A stretch of DNA of 64,000 nt from Oscheius dolichura (lineage: Eukaryota > Nematoda > Chromadorea > Rhabditida > Rhabditidae): the NCBI GenBank assembly GCA_932521035.1, contig OW051493.1, forward strand, positions 9,694,001-9,758,000, in the 5' to 3' direction. The notes beneath the pieces were generated by a model. That model was not told the DNA's origin. It saw only the letters and a program-made list of their open reading frames with translations, and ran no database searches. The stretch's first letter is position 1, and each line of letters begins with the position of its first letter. The position numbers were made by a program, and so were the translations under genes. Shown in pieces: positions 9,734-21,100 of this stretch.

Positions 9734-11348
9734 TTATGGGAAACTCCGGGATTTTTGGGGTCGTCTCAAAATACCTGGGACCCCGGCATCTTTTCTTATG
9801 GTTTTAACCGGCCCAGGACGAGATTCTAGGCCTTGTAATCCCCCGAAAATTCTCTTCCTATGATTTCAAACTGGCGCAGCAGGGTAGCTCTGCAATTCTT
9901 TGGGTTCTAGAAGCTTTCCAGTGGCTTCCAGGAGTCTTTCTGCTCCTAATGGAGGAGAAAAAGTCACAAGAATACCCACAGATGAGGGGAGAAAGGGTTA
10001 ATTTGTGCTCTTTGTCTTTCTGGTCCAGGATCTAGGCCCCCTACCCTGTGGCACTCCCCTTCTTCCCTTCCGCCCTGAGCACCGTGACGAATCGGTCGTT
10101 ACGATCTCCCCTCCCCTCCCCTCCATTTTATGAATGTCAAATGATGATAGACTGTGTCGGTCCCGTCGAAAGAGATGACACATCAGTCCCTAGGCAAAAA
10201 AAACGGCGACCCCCTCTCCCTCCTCTCTCCCGGCCGCCTGCCCGGCTGGCTCAAAATGGCACGACGCGCGACAAGCGGAACGGCCGGGCTGTGTGCAGCT
10301 GGGGGGCTGCCCGCTCTCCCCCTCTCTCTCGGCCCCTATTGCCAACAATTTGGATCCAGGGAGAGTCTGGGGAGGAACACACAGGGATACTGTAAGGGAG
10401 AGATCCTCTTCCCGCCAATTCCCATGGGGAAAACTGCTCAAGAGGAGGCAAAGAGCAGTTTCCCCCTGGGTAAGCAGCCTCAAATCTAAACAATTCCCGT
10501 CCTCCTCGAGGGAGAGCCGGGCGGCTATTGTTATTGGGAGAGACCGAAGCGGAAAAAACCAAACCGTCATCGCGGCTGTGAAAATGACCCTTGCGCTTTT
10601 ATCGCGGAAAAGAGAACGCTCAGGGGCGGCGGTAAAAATCACCGGCGGCGGGAAATGATAGCTATTTGAATTTTAGATTTTTGTGGTTAAAAAAAGTATT
10701 CAAATGGTATGCAAAATATGGTCAAACGATTGGAATAATATTAATTTAAATAAAGCACGGCATGGTTTATGATCTTTGGCGGCATGGGACCCAGAAAATT
10801 TTAACAAAAAGAGGAGAGAAAAATGACAAATAGCCAGAAAAGGAAAGAAGGGCAACCCCGTTCCCTTCAGGTCAGCTGTAGTAGCGATCCGGGATATAAC
10901 GGCGAGGGCCGCTCGGGCACGATGATAAGCGAGTACCCGGTGGTGCCTGGCGGCTACGGCCGGCGGCCGAGACGACACCGGCTGGAACACATAGAAAAAG
11001 GCGAAGTCCCTCTCGCTCTTTCTCTCACTTTCGATGCTAGACGCTCTCCTCCGGAGGGCATCTCATCAATCATTACCTAGAGAAGAACAGCGAGGGGGAG
11101 AATGACGAATTGGAAAAGAACGGATGCTGTGGGAAGATGTATTGGGTTTCCAAAGTGATGAGAGTGTAAAAAATTGAGAGAAATAGACGAGGATATTGTG
11201 AAATGAGGAAGAGTTATCCGCTGACAAAGAAATGAGTCAGCAGAGCAGAGAACAAATGAACAAAAATGAGAATTTGATAAAAATAGCTGCAGCTCTTCAA
11301 AAAGGTTTTAGTTTGTAAAAATTCTATGTAAAAATATAGAATAAGTTT
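9734..11348. other. Non-coding spacer with GC-rich core
   Basis: This region includes a GC-rich pyrimidine-biased stretch (about 10190-10340) and several short overlapping open frames. One minus-strand stretch near 10860-10967 follows an acceptor-like GTGTTCCAG and ends in RRYIPDRYYS plus a stop, but nothing upstream joins to it. Nothing can be assigned. Confidence 0.4.
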
Positions 11349-11612
11349 TTATTTTTCGTGTACAGTAATAGATTCATTATAACCAGCAAATTTTGTAAAT
11401 GGTGGCAAGTAGAACCATCGCGCTGCGCTTAGATAAAAAGCGGCTCCAGCAAGACATCGAACAGCCAGCCGGCCTAGTGGACGTTTCTGATAATATTTGC
11501 CATATTCGGATTGGTAGAATATAAAGGCGCCGATGGCTGAACATCCTAGAGAACCTGTGACACGGCATTCGAAGCAGTCTTTACGCAGGACATCTTCTGC
11601 TGTTGGATTCAT
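11349..11612 (-). CDS. DMAC1/TMEM261-like small mitochondrial membrane protein
   Basis: A single exon of 87 residues starts MNPTAEDVLRKDCFECRVTG. It has the CxxCR motif (DCFECRV) followed by a glycine/alanine-rich hydrophobic segment (SLGCSAIGAFIFYQ) and a second hydrophobic stretch (LAVRCLAGAAFYLSAARWFY). This layout fits the short DUF4536/TMEM261 family; in humans DMAC1 is an inner-membrane factor for assembly of the distal arm of respiratory complex I. The family call rests on the CxxCR-plus-hairpin pattern and size. The gene stands alone with AT-rich flanks, and no intron is needed. Confidence 0.68.
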   Translation of the reverse strand: MNPTAEDVLRKDCFECRVTGSLGCSAIGAFIFYQSEYGKYYQKRPLGRLAVRCLAGAAFYLSAARWFYLPPFTKFAGYNESITVHEK

Positions 11613-12277
11613 TTTTAGAGAGAGCTGTAAGCAAAGAATTTTTCAAGAGCATTTCAAGAGAAAGAGTAAATAATGAGATAAGGCTACAATAGTAGAGAAA
11701 TGTGTAAGGCAATTGAACAAATGACAGCAGTTATGAATGGCGCAATACGGCAAGAATAACAGCGGCTTGCCAGATGTTGTTTTTGTTTATTGCTATACCG
11801 AATTCTTTGCTGTTTTCTTTATAAATATGTAGCATTTTTAGAATACAATTAGATAAAACTAAATCTAGCATGAAAAGAAGAGAAAAAAATGGAAAGAATG
11901 GAAGAAAACAACACATTGATGCAAAGAAACAAAAACAAACAGGCTGGGTCATTTTCATTTGCACGATTTTGACTCTTCTCCCCCGTTTTCTATACTTTTC
12001 ATCGCATAACTTTCTCTTTCATTTTAGTTTAAAATTTTCTCTTCATCGTTTTTTGACCTTGAAACAAAAACAAAATGGAAGGCGAGTGGTGCGCGAAACG
12101 GGGTCAGCTGGAGGCTAGCCGGCCGGCGGCGTAGCAGAGAAAGAGACGTCCTCGTTCCGTAAATTGCAATTCAACAGACCGAATAAGATTACTATTTTTT
12201 AATTCTCCATGTGCTAATGACATTCTCTCACATCTATATAGACCAAAAGCCATTTTTTCAAGTTCTAAACAAACAAA
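11613..12277. other. AT-rich spacer
   Basis: AT-rich sequence lies between the DMAC1-like gene (minus) and the small peptide candidate (plus), so it could hold a divergent promoter pair. No specific element was recognised. Confidence 0.4.
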
Positions 12278-12456
12278 ATGTCAATTTGCCTTCCGAGTGA
12301 GGGAAAGGGAGACATTCAGCTGGAACGCCCCGGTGCCAAGGTAAATATTGCAATGTCTGCCATATCTCTCTCTCTCTTGTGTACCAGGTCAAATTTCTTT
12401 ATGGTATACTACGTCACAAATATGGAATATTATTGCTATTTATGGAAATGCTGTAA
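12278..12456 (+). CDS. Candidate 43-residue peptide gene, two exons
   Basis: Exon 1, 12278-12340, begins in a favourable AACAAAATG context and reads MSICLPSEGKGDIQLERPGA plus K. A 47 bp intron with GTAAAT donor and a CTCTCTTGTGTACCAG acceptor follows. Exon 2, 12388-12456, reads VKFLYGILRHKYGILLLFME and ends after ML. Both exons are in phase 0, and intron size and signals are typical of nematodes. The product is a short soluble head plus one hydrophobic segment. No homologue was recognised. It could equally be an accidental open frame in an AT-rich region. Confidence 0.35.
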
Positions 12457-13180
12457 ATTTAGCAATGGATAAGGAAAAAAAGTTGTATTAGTATGAACTG
12501 GTCTGTATTTTGATGGTAACCTTATTTGTTGTCATTTTCTTTGTTTTCTTATTGTGTGCTCAATTTCTTTTGCTTATTTTAGTGATTTTTTATCATAAAA
12601 AAAGCTAGTTTATTATTAATTTATTTAATTTCTATAAGCACGATGATTCTTTACTCGCTTCACGCTCTCATCTCTCTATAAGCATCCCCAAAAAAAGATA
12701 TCAGTAAAAAAACTCACATGTACATATATTTTGTCGCCAGTTTTGAAAAAGGTGAAAGACGTTATGGGATCACGAACGGATGGAGGCCCGAAACGGGGGT
12801 AGAGAGGTCACTGCGAGAGAGGGAACGAAGCAGAGTGTGCTGACCGGTGCCAGACTGCGGGCGCGCGTCAGCCCCGGGAGAGACCAAGAGACGCAGGATG
12901 GAAAACGGAAAGCCCGAGCAAAAATGTTGCCGAAGAGAGGACCGAGAGAGAGGGAGGGAGGAGGAGGAATTATGTTGGCTGGAGAGCAATGAACAAACCG
13001 AAGGAGGAGAAAAAACTGGAGGAAAGCCAATTGATCCTCCAAAGAAACAGAGAGTAAGGACAACAGTTTATTCAGAGGGAGAGGGGACGGCCGTTTGGGG
13101 ATAGATAAGGCCGAATATTATGATATTGTAGGCCAGCCGGATGGTGAAGATCACATTGAGGAGGAGGACCCAGCTCCCCG
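12457..13180. other. Spacer with purine-rich tract
   Basis: The left half is AT-rich. The right half (12770-13060) is a purine-biased GC-richer tract (GAGAGAGGGAGGGAGGAGG type) open in several frames on both strands. No splice-supported exon was seen. It lies downstream of the Ly6-like gene, whose stop is at 13181. Confidence 0.4.
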
Positions 13181-14561
13181 TCAACAGAAGAAAGGGACCA
13201 GTGCCAAGACGACCACAAGGGTCATGGAGGTGGCCAGCACCGTGGGGGCGCTGTTGCATCCGGTAGCTGAATAAATACGTTGATTTTTGAAGAAAGGAAA
13301 TAGTTACTTTGACAGTAGCAGGTCTTTCCAATGAAAACTTCGTTGACGGAGCGCTTCGATTTGCTAATACTGGTGCCGAAACCAGAATTGTAGTACTGCG
13401 TCTGGTTGGAGTTGATCGTCAAGCAGGAGTCGGCCCTATTGGTGGGGAGGAGGAATGCCGGCGCGCTCTCTTGGTAATCGTGTCCTAAAATGCCGTGATT
13501 TAAAAAAAAATTATATGGGATATGGATTATATTATAGTCCGTTTCAAATGGAAAACTTTGCAGGGGGTGCAGTCCTTCAAATTTTTCGACTTTAATTTCT
13601 CACAAAATTTTCGATAGTTACATTTGACATAGATTTTTGCTGGTTTTATACATTTTGGGCAGTTCATAGTCCAAATAAGCAAATGCAGTAATAAAAGTAA
13701 TTCAAACATGTGTGAAATCGGCATAAAAATGCATGCAAAACTTTGAGTTTGGACCATCTAGACGGGAAAATGCCCGATCTAGATCGATTAAACCTTTAAC
13801 TAGCGAATATCACCGAATTTCGCAGTTTTTCCATTTGAAACAATCTATATTTATGGGTTATACCATTGAGCTTGCCCGTGGTCAGGGCGCAGCTAGCGCC
13901 TCTGCCGCTTCCGTCTTCAGTCTTCTTGCATTTCTTTCCCTTGCCATCCAAGTAGCTGCATTGGACACAGTCAATGAGAGGGGCATCAGGGCAGACTGAA
14001 TCCCCTACTCCTGCAACAGTAACAGTGCCAGTAGCGGGATTATATGCAATATAGGAATTGCATGCGTTTATATTAGCCTCCCCAAAGGTGCAGAAGGAAA
14101 TTGCATTCTAAAAATGACTTTGAGATTTGTCAATGATTTATAACTCACGGTTCCGCGTCCGTCAATCTTCATCTGGGTACATTTGGTGGCGGCAGGAGTG
14201 GCTTCACTAACTGTCTGGGTGTAGTTTTCGTTGTTTCCCGTGAATGCTCCATGGCACCCTCGCAGCATTTCATAGGTATTTGGGCCGGTTGGGATAACGA
14301 TTTCAACGCAGGTTTTGGTGGGGCAGTCAATTGTGCTGTTTGCTTCATTTAGACCGATAGCATTGGTAAGACATCGAAAAATAAATCATTCTTCGCTTTC
14401 ATTTATGGTACTCACTGATTGTCGTATACCAAGTTATCAGGCTGGTTGGGATAACCGGTGAGTTGCCAATTGTTCAGGAGTCCTATGGTTGCGCAGTTCA
14501 AGCACTTGACACTGGTAACAAAGGCAGGCAGCAGACAGATAGAGAAAAAGAGTCGAAGCAT
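13181..14561 (-). CDS. Secreted cysteine-rich Ly6/uPAR-like GPI-anchored protein
   Basis: Five exons, 14561-14416, 14374-14149, 14107-13864, 13484-13308 and 13266-13181, give about 292 residues. The signal peptide is MLRLFFSICLLPAFVTS, followed by KCLNCATIG. At least 14 Cys follow in spaced pairs, with sequons such as NST and NYT. The domain ends CYCQTTGCN, matching the Ly6/uPAR closing pattern C-C-x4-C-N. A C-terminal hydrophobic tail (VLATSMTLVVVLALVPFFC) with no cytoplasmic residues indicates a GPI anchor. The role is probably as a cell-surface binding or adhesion protein; no ligand is known. Oddity: the frame and residues require exon 2 to start at 14374, where the sequence reads TTTTTCG rather than TTTTCAG, so no AG acceptor exists there. 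Confidence 0.84.
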
Positions 14562-14848
14562 TTCTCTAGAAACGATTTTATAAAACTTTATTTGGTAGGG
14601 GAAGTAGGTTTAGGAAAGGTGAATAAGGAAGATGTGCTCTTCTCCCCGGCCTGACTCGCCTTATGTAGTGGATTCTCTTCAAACAATACTTTACGACTGT
14701 GAAGCGCCGCCTCATCCGGCAAGAACGTCATCGCACCAGGCGGTGAAGATGATCGTCGCCTTCCTTCTTGTGAAACTCAGAAATATAGAATATGGAAATT
14801 TATGTAACATATCAAAATCAACAATAAATCAAAAAAACAATAAAGCAA

Positions 14849-16592
14849 TTATAACGAGCGGTGAACGCGTTTTGCGAAGGTTTCAGCCACGATAAGGGGG
14901 AAGACGAGGGTGGCTTCGGCATGGACCTTGACGGCTTCGACACCTGGTTTAATCTGAAAAAATAAAATTGTATATGTAAATTGAAGAGAAACAAGTAAAA
15001 AAGTATGTTCCTACCTTGCCCCAACTGACGGCTTCATCTGGTTGAGCTCCCGAATCTGAGCCGTCGAATTCCTAAAGTAATATAATTATAAAACTGTTTC
15101 TCCTTATATTTCTCTAACAATTTCTGGTATTATCATAGCACCCATTTCACCCCCTCATTTTATGATTTTGTGCGCTGTGAGTCAGTTCATTGCTCTAGTC
15201 GGAGCTCGTAAAAAGGCAGTACCACCGCCTTCAGGTAAACATTGATGAACCGGAAAGGACCACACGAAAATCATCCTGTTCAACGACTCTTTGTGTCGAT
15301 GATGAATTTTAGCTTTTCCTTTCACTTTTACCTTCCATAATTTAAAGCAAAAAACAAACCTGTCCAGTGTTAATGTAAACAGTATAATCAGATCCATTTC
15401 TCATGAGATTAGCATTATTGATATGATGCTTGACAACTCCTCCTCCAAGAATAATTACTCCTGTGCGTATGCTCTTCACAGATAAGGTATTAATATGACG
15501 TACATCCTAAAATTATAAATTTATAAGTGGCAAAAAGCGAAGACAGAATAAAATAGGCAAATAGTTACAAAAATAACCACACCTCCACAATATCCAATTT
15601 TATTCCGGGCGCTTTAGCTACTGAATGGAAATACAACATGTCTCCAAGACTTCCATCAGTTAAAGCTGGACAAAAAACAGGAATATTATGATAAGCGGCC
15701 CAGTAAAGTATAGAATCTTCATTTTTAATTTCTGCTCCTAATCTAAATCAAAAATATTTCAATTACAAATAAAATAATTACCGATGAATAAGTTTTGATG
15801 GTGTCCAACTGAATCCTTTCTCTTGTTCTTGTAAGCAAACATCCAGAATAGGATTTAACCAGTCTTCAAAAGAACAATAATTGTCATTTGGGATAAGAAT
15901 ATTTCCTGCTCGATTCATACCTTGAGATCTGTAAAAAAAAATTATTGGAAGAAGAAACCCCATACCTCAATTTTTTGCCATCCATATCAAAAGCGCCTAA
16001 ATATGATGGTCGAAGGCATTTAATAAGATCTTCTTCAATTCCTCCAGCACTAGTTACAATGCAATCGACGAGATTATGCTGTGCAATAAATCGGATCGTC
16101 TAATTCACTTATACTAATATTTTATCTTATAAGAAATAATTTACCTCTCTAATGCCGCTACTAACAAGATTTGAAGTATATCCTAGGAAAATAGTGCATG
16201 CTTTCTTCTTTCGTTCTTCTGGATAAGGGAAAAATGAATTAAGATCGTCATTTTCTGGTAAAGCATGCTCACGTTCGTCTAACATTGAATTTATTTGCTA
16301 AATAAATCTATGAAGAAAAATAAATTTAGAAAACTACCTGTATTGCTTTAGCCAGATGGGTAGCTTGAAATCCTGTGGAAAGATACGATTTCATAAGAGC
16401 GGAGAAATCAATTCCTTGATTGAAATCATAGCCACGAATTGGGATAGCACCAGCTGGTATCTAAACAAGCAAGCTTGCATAAAAGAAAGAAAGTAGCATA
16501 ATTATAAGGTGAAATAAAAAATGTACCTCACAAGATTTGACTAGTACAGCTCCTTGTGCTATAGCAATATCATCCTCTGCATTATTAGACAT
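14849..16592 (-). CDS. dhps-1: Deoxyhypusine synthase
   Basis: Nine exons (16592-16527, 16460-16338, 16297-16145, 16099-15966, 15928-15782, 15742-15583, 15506-15360, 15071-15015, 14953-14849) keep one open frame. The enzyme transfers the aminobutyl group of spermidine, using NAD, to one lysine of eIF5A, the first step of hypusine formation, in the cytosol. Family signatures in order are [29 protein letters not shown], the NAD-binding [70 protein letters not shown], and [19 protein letters not shown] with the active-site Lys at its end. The protein starts directly at [20 protein letters not shown], and a TTTTATAG splice acceptor lies just upstream. It follows glyoxalase II by 178 bp on the same strand, an operon-like spacing. 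Confidence 0.97.
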
Positions 16593-16770
16593 TCTAACTA
16601 TAAAATATCATTTTAGAAAACAGAAACAAATAAAGTAAGTAACTATTTTGATGTGAACAATCAAAGAAATACGAGAAAACAAAAATTTACAATTTATTAC
16701 AATCAAATATCACATTTTTACGAGAATCTAGAGAGCACATGTCTATAAATTGAATGCCCCCGGGTGCTCT

Positions 16771-17753
16771 CTATATACTTGCCTTGTAACTATTCTTCGC
16801 TTCACGGAGACGCTTCATAACTTCTACAGGATCTGTCGCTCCAACATTTTTCTTGATTTCTTCGGAATGAACTCTCATGAACGGATTGATCTCCTTTTCT
16901 TCGGCGATTGTTGATGGGACCGTTGGAGTATGGCTTTTTTCTAATTCCATTGAGTGCTTCAGTCGTTCTTTTACGGCCTAAAACATAACTGTTACCATAA
17001 AAAACTATAAGAGCAAACCTGATTTCCTGGTTCGATATGGTGAGCAAATTTCAAATTTGACGTTGTGTATTCATGCCCACAATAGACTTGCGTTTCACCA
17101 GGAAGATTTGCCAATGTTTCGTTGAGATTTTTGTCCATCTCTTCTGCCGTTCCTAAAGAATTTTTAAAATTACAATGATATTACAAGAGCAAACAAACCT
17201 TCAAAGAATTTACCACAGCCAGCAATAAACAGAGTATCTCCTGTAAAAACAACTGGATCATTGTCATCGGATGTGACGAAGAAGCAAATATGTCCGCGTG
17301 TGTGGCATGGAGTGGAATAACAGTTTACCTAAACAACCACAATAACATGGCTAATCATTTAAATAATTACAATCATTTCTCCAACATTGAATTTCGACCC
17401 CGTTTCTACTTTATTCGTTAGCTTGTCAATTCTATCATCTCCACCATAAATCGGCGCTTCTGGATGAATTTTATTGAATTCTATCATTCCTCCAGCATGA
17501 TCATAATGATGATGTGTAACTAAAGCAGCTTCTATCTTGATCTAAACATTTACATAATAACAAAACAAATAAAGAACAAGCTTACTTTGAGTTTATCAGC
17601 AACTTCTTGAATCTTGTCTGGCTCTACCGGATCAACAACGAATCCTTTATTGTTTTTATCACATACCAGGTACATGTAATTATCCTCCAAAGCTTTGACA
17701 GGATGGACCTTCATGATTTGACGAGCAGCTTGGAGAAACCTAGTTGTGAACAT
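16771..17753 (-). CDS. Glyoxalase II (hydroxyacylglutathione hydrolase)
   Basis: Five exons, 17753-17586, 17541-17371, 17328-17199, 17152-17019 and 16977-16771, give 269 residues. It belongs to the metallo-beta-lactamase fold. The [10 protein letters not shown] motif (THxHxDH) binds two metal ions, with further ligands in [26 protein letters not shown] and VYCGHEYT. The C-terminal helical part (NPFMRV) belongs to the HAGH domain. It hydrolyses S-lactoylglutathione to lactate and glutathione, the second step of methylglyoxal detoxification. The first residues [14 protein letters not shown] are basic and hydrophobic, so a mitochondrial signal is possible; the internal Met14 ([17 protein letters not shown]) would give a cytosolic form. 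It lies between ash-2 and dhps-1 on the same strand. Confidence 0.95.
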
Positions 17754-18147
17754 CTCTTCAATTCTTTTTCAACTGATAACGTTCAAAGTTGCCGCAGTGC
17801 GCGGCAAATTCAAATCGTATTTTTTCTTCATCATTGATTTGTTTTCTCAAAATCAACACTTTTTCAGTAAATTCTGACTAAATTCTTTTGCAAGACAATA
17901 AAGAAAATATAAGAAAATAATAAAACAATAAGAAAATATAGGTCTTTTCTTCAAAAATAAGTGCAAAAACCACCAATAGATACAAAAAAAGACGTATTTT
18001 GATCTTTTCATAAAGTAATCTTTGTTTTCAGTAATTTTTGGCTAAAACTATTATACAACAGTATAATTTACCTGGAAATAATTCATTTTCTCAAAAATAA
18101 ATAAGTAAAATATATATACACGTAAAATTCACATTGAGATTCGTTTT

Positions 18148-21100
18148 TTATTCATAGACTTGGTCATGTTCGACGAGGTGGAGGAGATCGCTCAGCGTTT
18201 GTTCATAATGTACTTCTTTTGGCCTTTCCGACATCGGTGTTGCATTTTTTGGCAAATATTTTAAATTTGGGCCGAAGTTTACTTTCAATGTAGCTGCTGT
18301 AATATTTTTAATTTCTTTTTTTGTTCAGAAAACTCACGTCCGAAGAGAGAAACGGCCGGGTAGTAGAATCCCTGATAGATGTCTTCAAAAGCGACACCAC
18401 AAGATTTTCCATTCAAGAAAAATTCAATCTATAAGCTGCCTAGTTGTGGCGCTTGACTGTGGCTCCTACCTTGCTTCCTTTTGCTTCTTTCAATACTTTT
18501 AAAGCAGCAGCGAAGTCATCCTGCGCCTCGTAGAAATAATTATGCTTGAAATTGATGAGATGATTTTCTTTTCTTGCTGGGGGAAGATAATCCTTGGAAG
18601 AGGTCGTCGGATGGTGGATATCATAGGGAATGTGGATCAGAAGGCCGAGAGTATCACCCTCCTTGAATCCCGGCGGATAATACGTCGCCCCCTTGGCATC
18701 GTGGAATTTCGTACCCTTATGGGACCTCCAAGCGTAGGAAAAGCTGTTGTAGCCCACGCAGGCTTGGACAGGAGCTGGAAAATACTATATCTTGGGAGAA
18801 AATTCATTGAAATCCAGGAACGGGGATTTTCCGGCCTATGGTAAGCGCGCGCCAATGCGCGTAAACAGCAGGCGGCCGTTGTTTGCCGCGCGTTGGACGA
18901 AATTCGCTGAACAAATTCTCAACTTTGTATGCATTTTTCTCCAATTTTTTGGCATTTTCCTAATTTTTTAAATTAGTTATTCGTAATCAGCAGAAAATTC
19001 TGTACTTTTTAAGGGTAATTTCATATTGGACGATGGCTTACCTTGCCCTCTGCTCCAGCCTATCCTTACATGCGTCTCTGGCGGCTGTTTCACGAAGTTA
19101 ATCTGGAATATTTTCTCTTTAGGATCTCGAAAACTATGAAAAGAGGGTACTGTTTCCAAAACTATAGGAAAAAAGACGTACCTCATAGTACCAAGTCCCC
19201 TTTCCTACGGAATGTGTCGCCCTGGCCACACAATAGCCTTCAAAGCCGGTTACTGACAATTGGTCATCACTTATCCTCAGCTAAAACGATAAAAATTATA
19301 TTTTTTTGGCTCATTCTAGCCTACCTGATAGGCACGATCATTTGGTGACAAGGTTACGGTATTTGTAGTGACCAGGCGGTACATATGAGACGGGATTGCC
19401 CTCGCCGTGGATTCATCCTCCTCTCCCCAGGCTCTAAAACGATTTTCTTTAAAAATAGCTTCATTTTATAAATTTTGTGCTGATTCTGAATAATAGCTTT
19501 CAAAAGTATAAAAATGTCAAAAAAGGGGAGAAAAATGTATTTTTTTTTCGCATTTTTTAAGATTTTAACATGAAAATTAATAGAATTTCTCACTTTTCCG
19601 AGACATTTCGGTCCTTTTCGACCAAGAAATATCGATATCCATCTTTATTGAAGGGAATCTCCACGGGACTTTCCAGCCCGGCGAATTTGGCTATAGAATA
19701 ATCGGCGGCTCTGGAAAATCTTTGTCTTAAATGGGAAAAAACGATAGGAAACCGTACAATTTCGGTTTTTTGTTGTTCGTGTTCCCAGAGTCGACAGTCC
19801 GCCGTTTACTGGCTCCCCTAGTCTTCGGACCCTCGTCCACATCGGTAGAGCCCCGATCAGCCGGGGAGGAATTAATCAACGTCGAGGATAAGTTCTCCTT
19901 TGTCTTCTCTGTCGTCGATTTTCGTCCAATCTGTAAGGAATTTGTCAGAAAATTGAATGAGACGTCCCAAAAATGGGTAATAGGGACCCGGGGAAGGAAT
20001 TAGGGGCTGGGGAGCCCATTTTCAGGGTCTGTTGTGGATTTTTCGGGGGAATGGACTGAATGGTGGGCTTTAATTTTTGATAGGGCAAAATAATGGATTC
20101 CAAGTTTTCGGGCTGAACAAAGTCCGCAGCGAATCACAGTCACAAAATTCAGGGAAAAACCAGTGTATTGAAAAATTGAGCGGCCGTCTGCATCTTTCCT
20201 TCTCTTCCGAAACATGGTAAGGTCAGGAAGAAGGCATTCTCCTCCCCCCAGCTGGGGAAGTCCCTGACCGGGCCGGAATTACAGTAGTCCCGGATCGATC
20301 TGGACTCCCTCTTGGGCTTTCAAGAGCTGTTAGGAGGAAGTCCACCCTTGTGGTATTTCAATCTGGATCAAATTCTCCAAAAAAAAAGTTCGGATTCGGG
20401 TCTATGTATGTGGTCCGGGAAGACGGAGGCCGACCCAGGCTTCCTCTCGTCAACTCTCTCCAAGAAGAAGTAATTTTCAAGGAGTTCTATCCGTTTTTGG
20501 AAGATATCAGGCTAATTTCCCGGTTAGAGTGGAAAAGGAATCGTCCAACTCCACTCGTCTTGAAAAGCGCTGCAGGACCTCGCCAGAAAAAACAGACCCC
20601 CCAGCAATCTACCCCTTCCTTTAATGTCTCTGGTCGGGTTACGGTAACTATTCGAACTAAAAAAAGGTAAAAAATGAGATACCTCAATTCTTCGGCTACC
20701 CACCTGTTTCACGGCCTCGTTCGCCGGGCCAATATCTGGCAGGGGCTCGACCAAGCAAAAACTGTTATCATCCCCGGCTTTTGACTGAAAAATACTCTCT
20801 TTTTATTATTTTTTATTAAAACCGACCCTAAAGAGGCTTGTCTCCTTCGCCAGGGCTTTTTGAAGAGTCTGATGCCAGGTATTTTTAGCCCGACGGGGCA
20901 TTGAGGTCAAATTCTCCCAATTGTGGTCAAAGTAGGGGAGGATCTTGTCGTGGAGCCTGAAATCTACAGTATCCTGCTCAAAAAAGGGGGGTCCTTACCC
21001 GAAATAGATCGGCTCCTTGTCGCAGTCCTGCATATTCAGTCTTCCCTGTTCTTTTAAAGTTTCCGCCGTCAAATTAGCCAGGACAGTTATTGCCATATGG

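Noticed and set aside
10857-10967. Terminal exon (RRYIPDRYYS) or plus-strand peptide precursor (PVVPGGYGRRPRRHR)
   Set aside because: Both strands are open, no upstream exon joins in phase, and GC-rich composition explains the frames.
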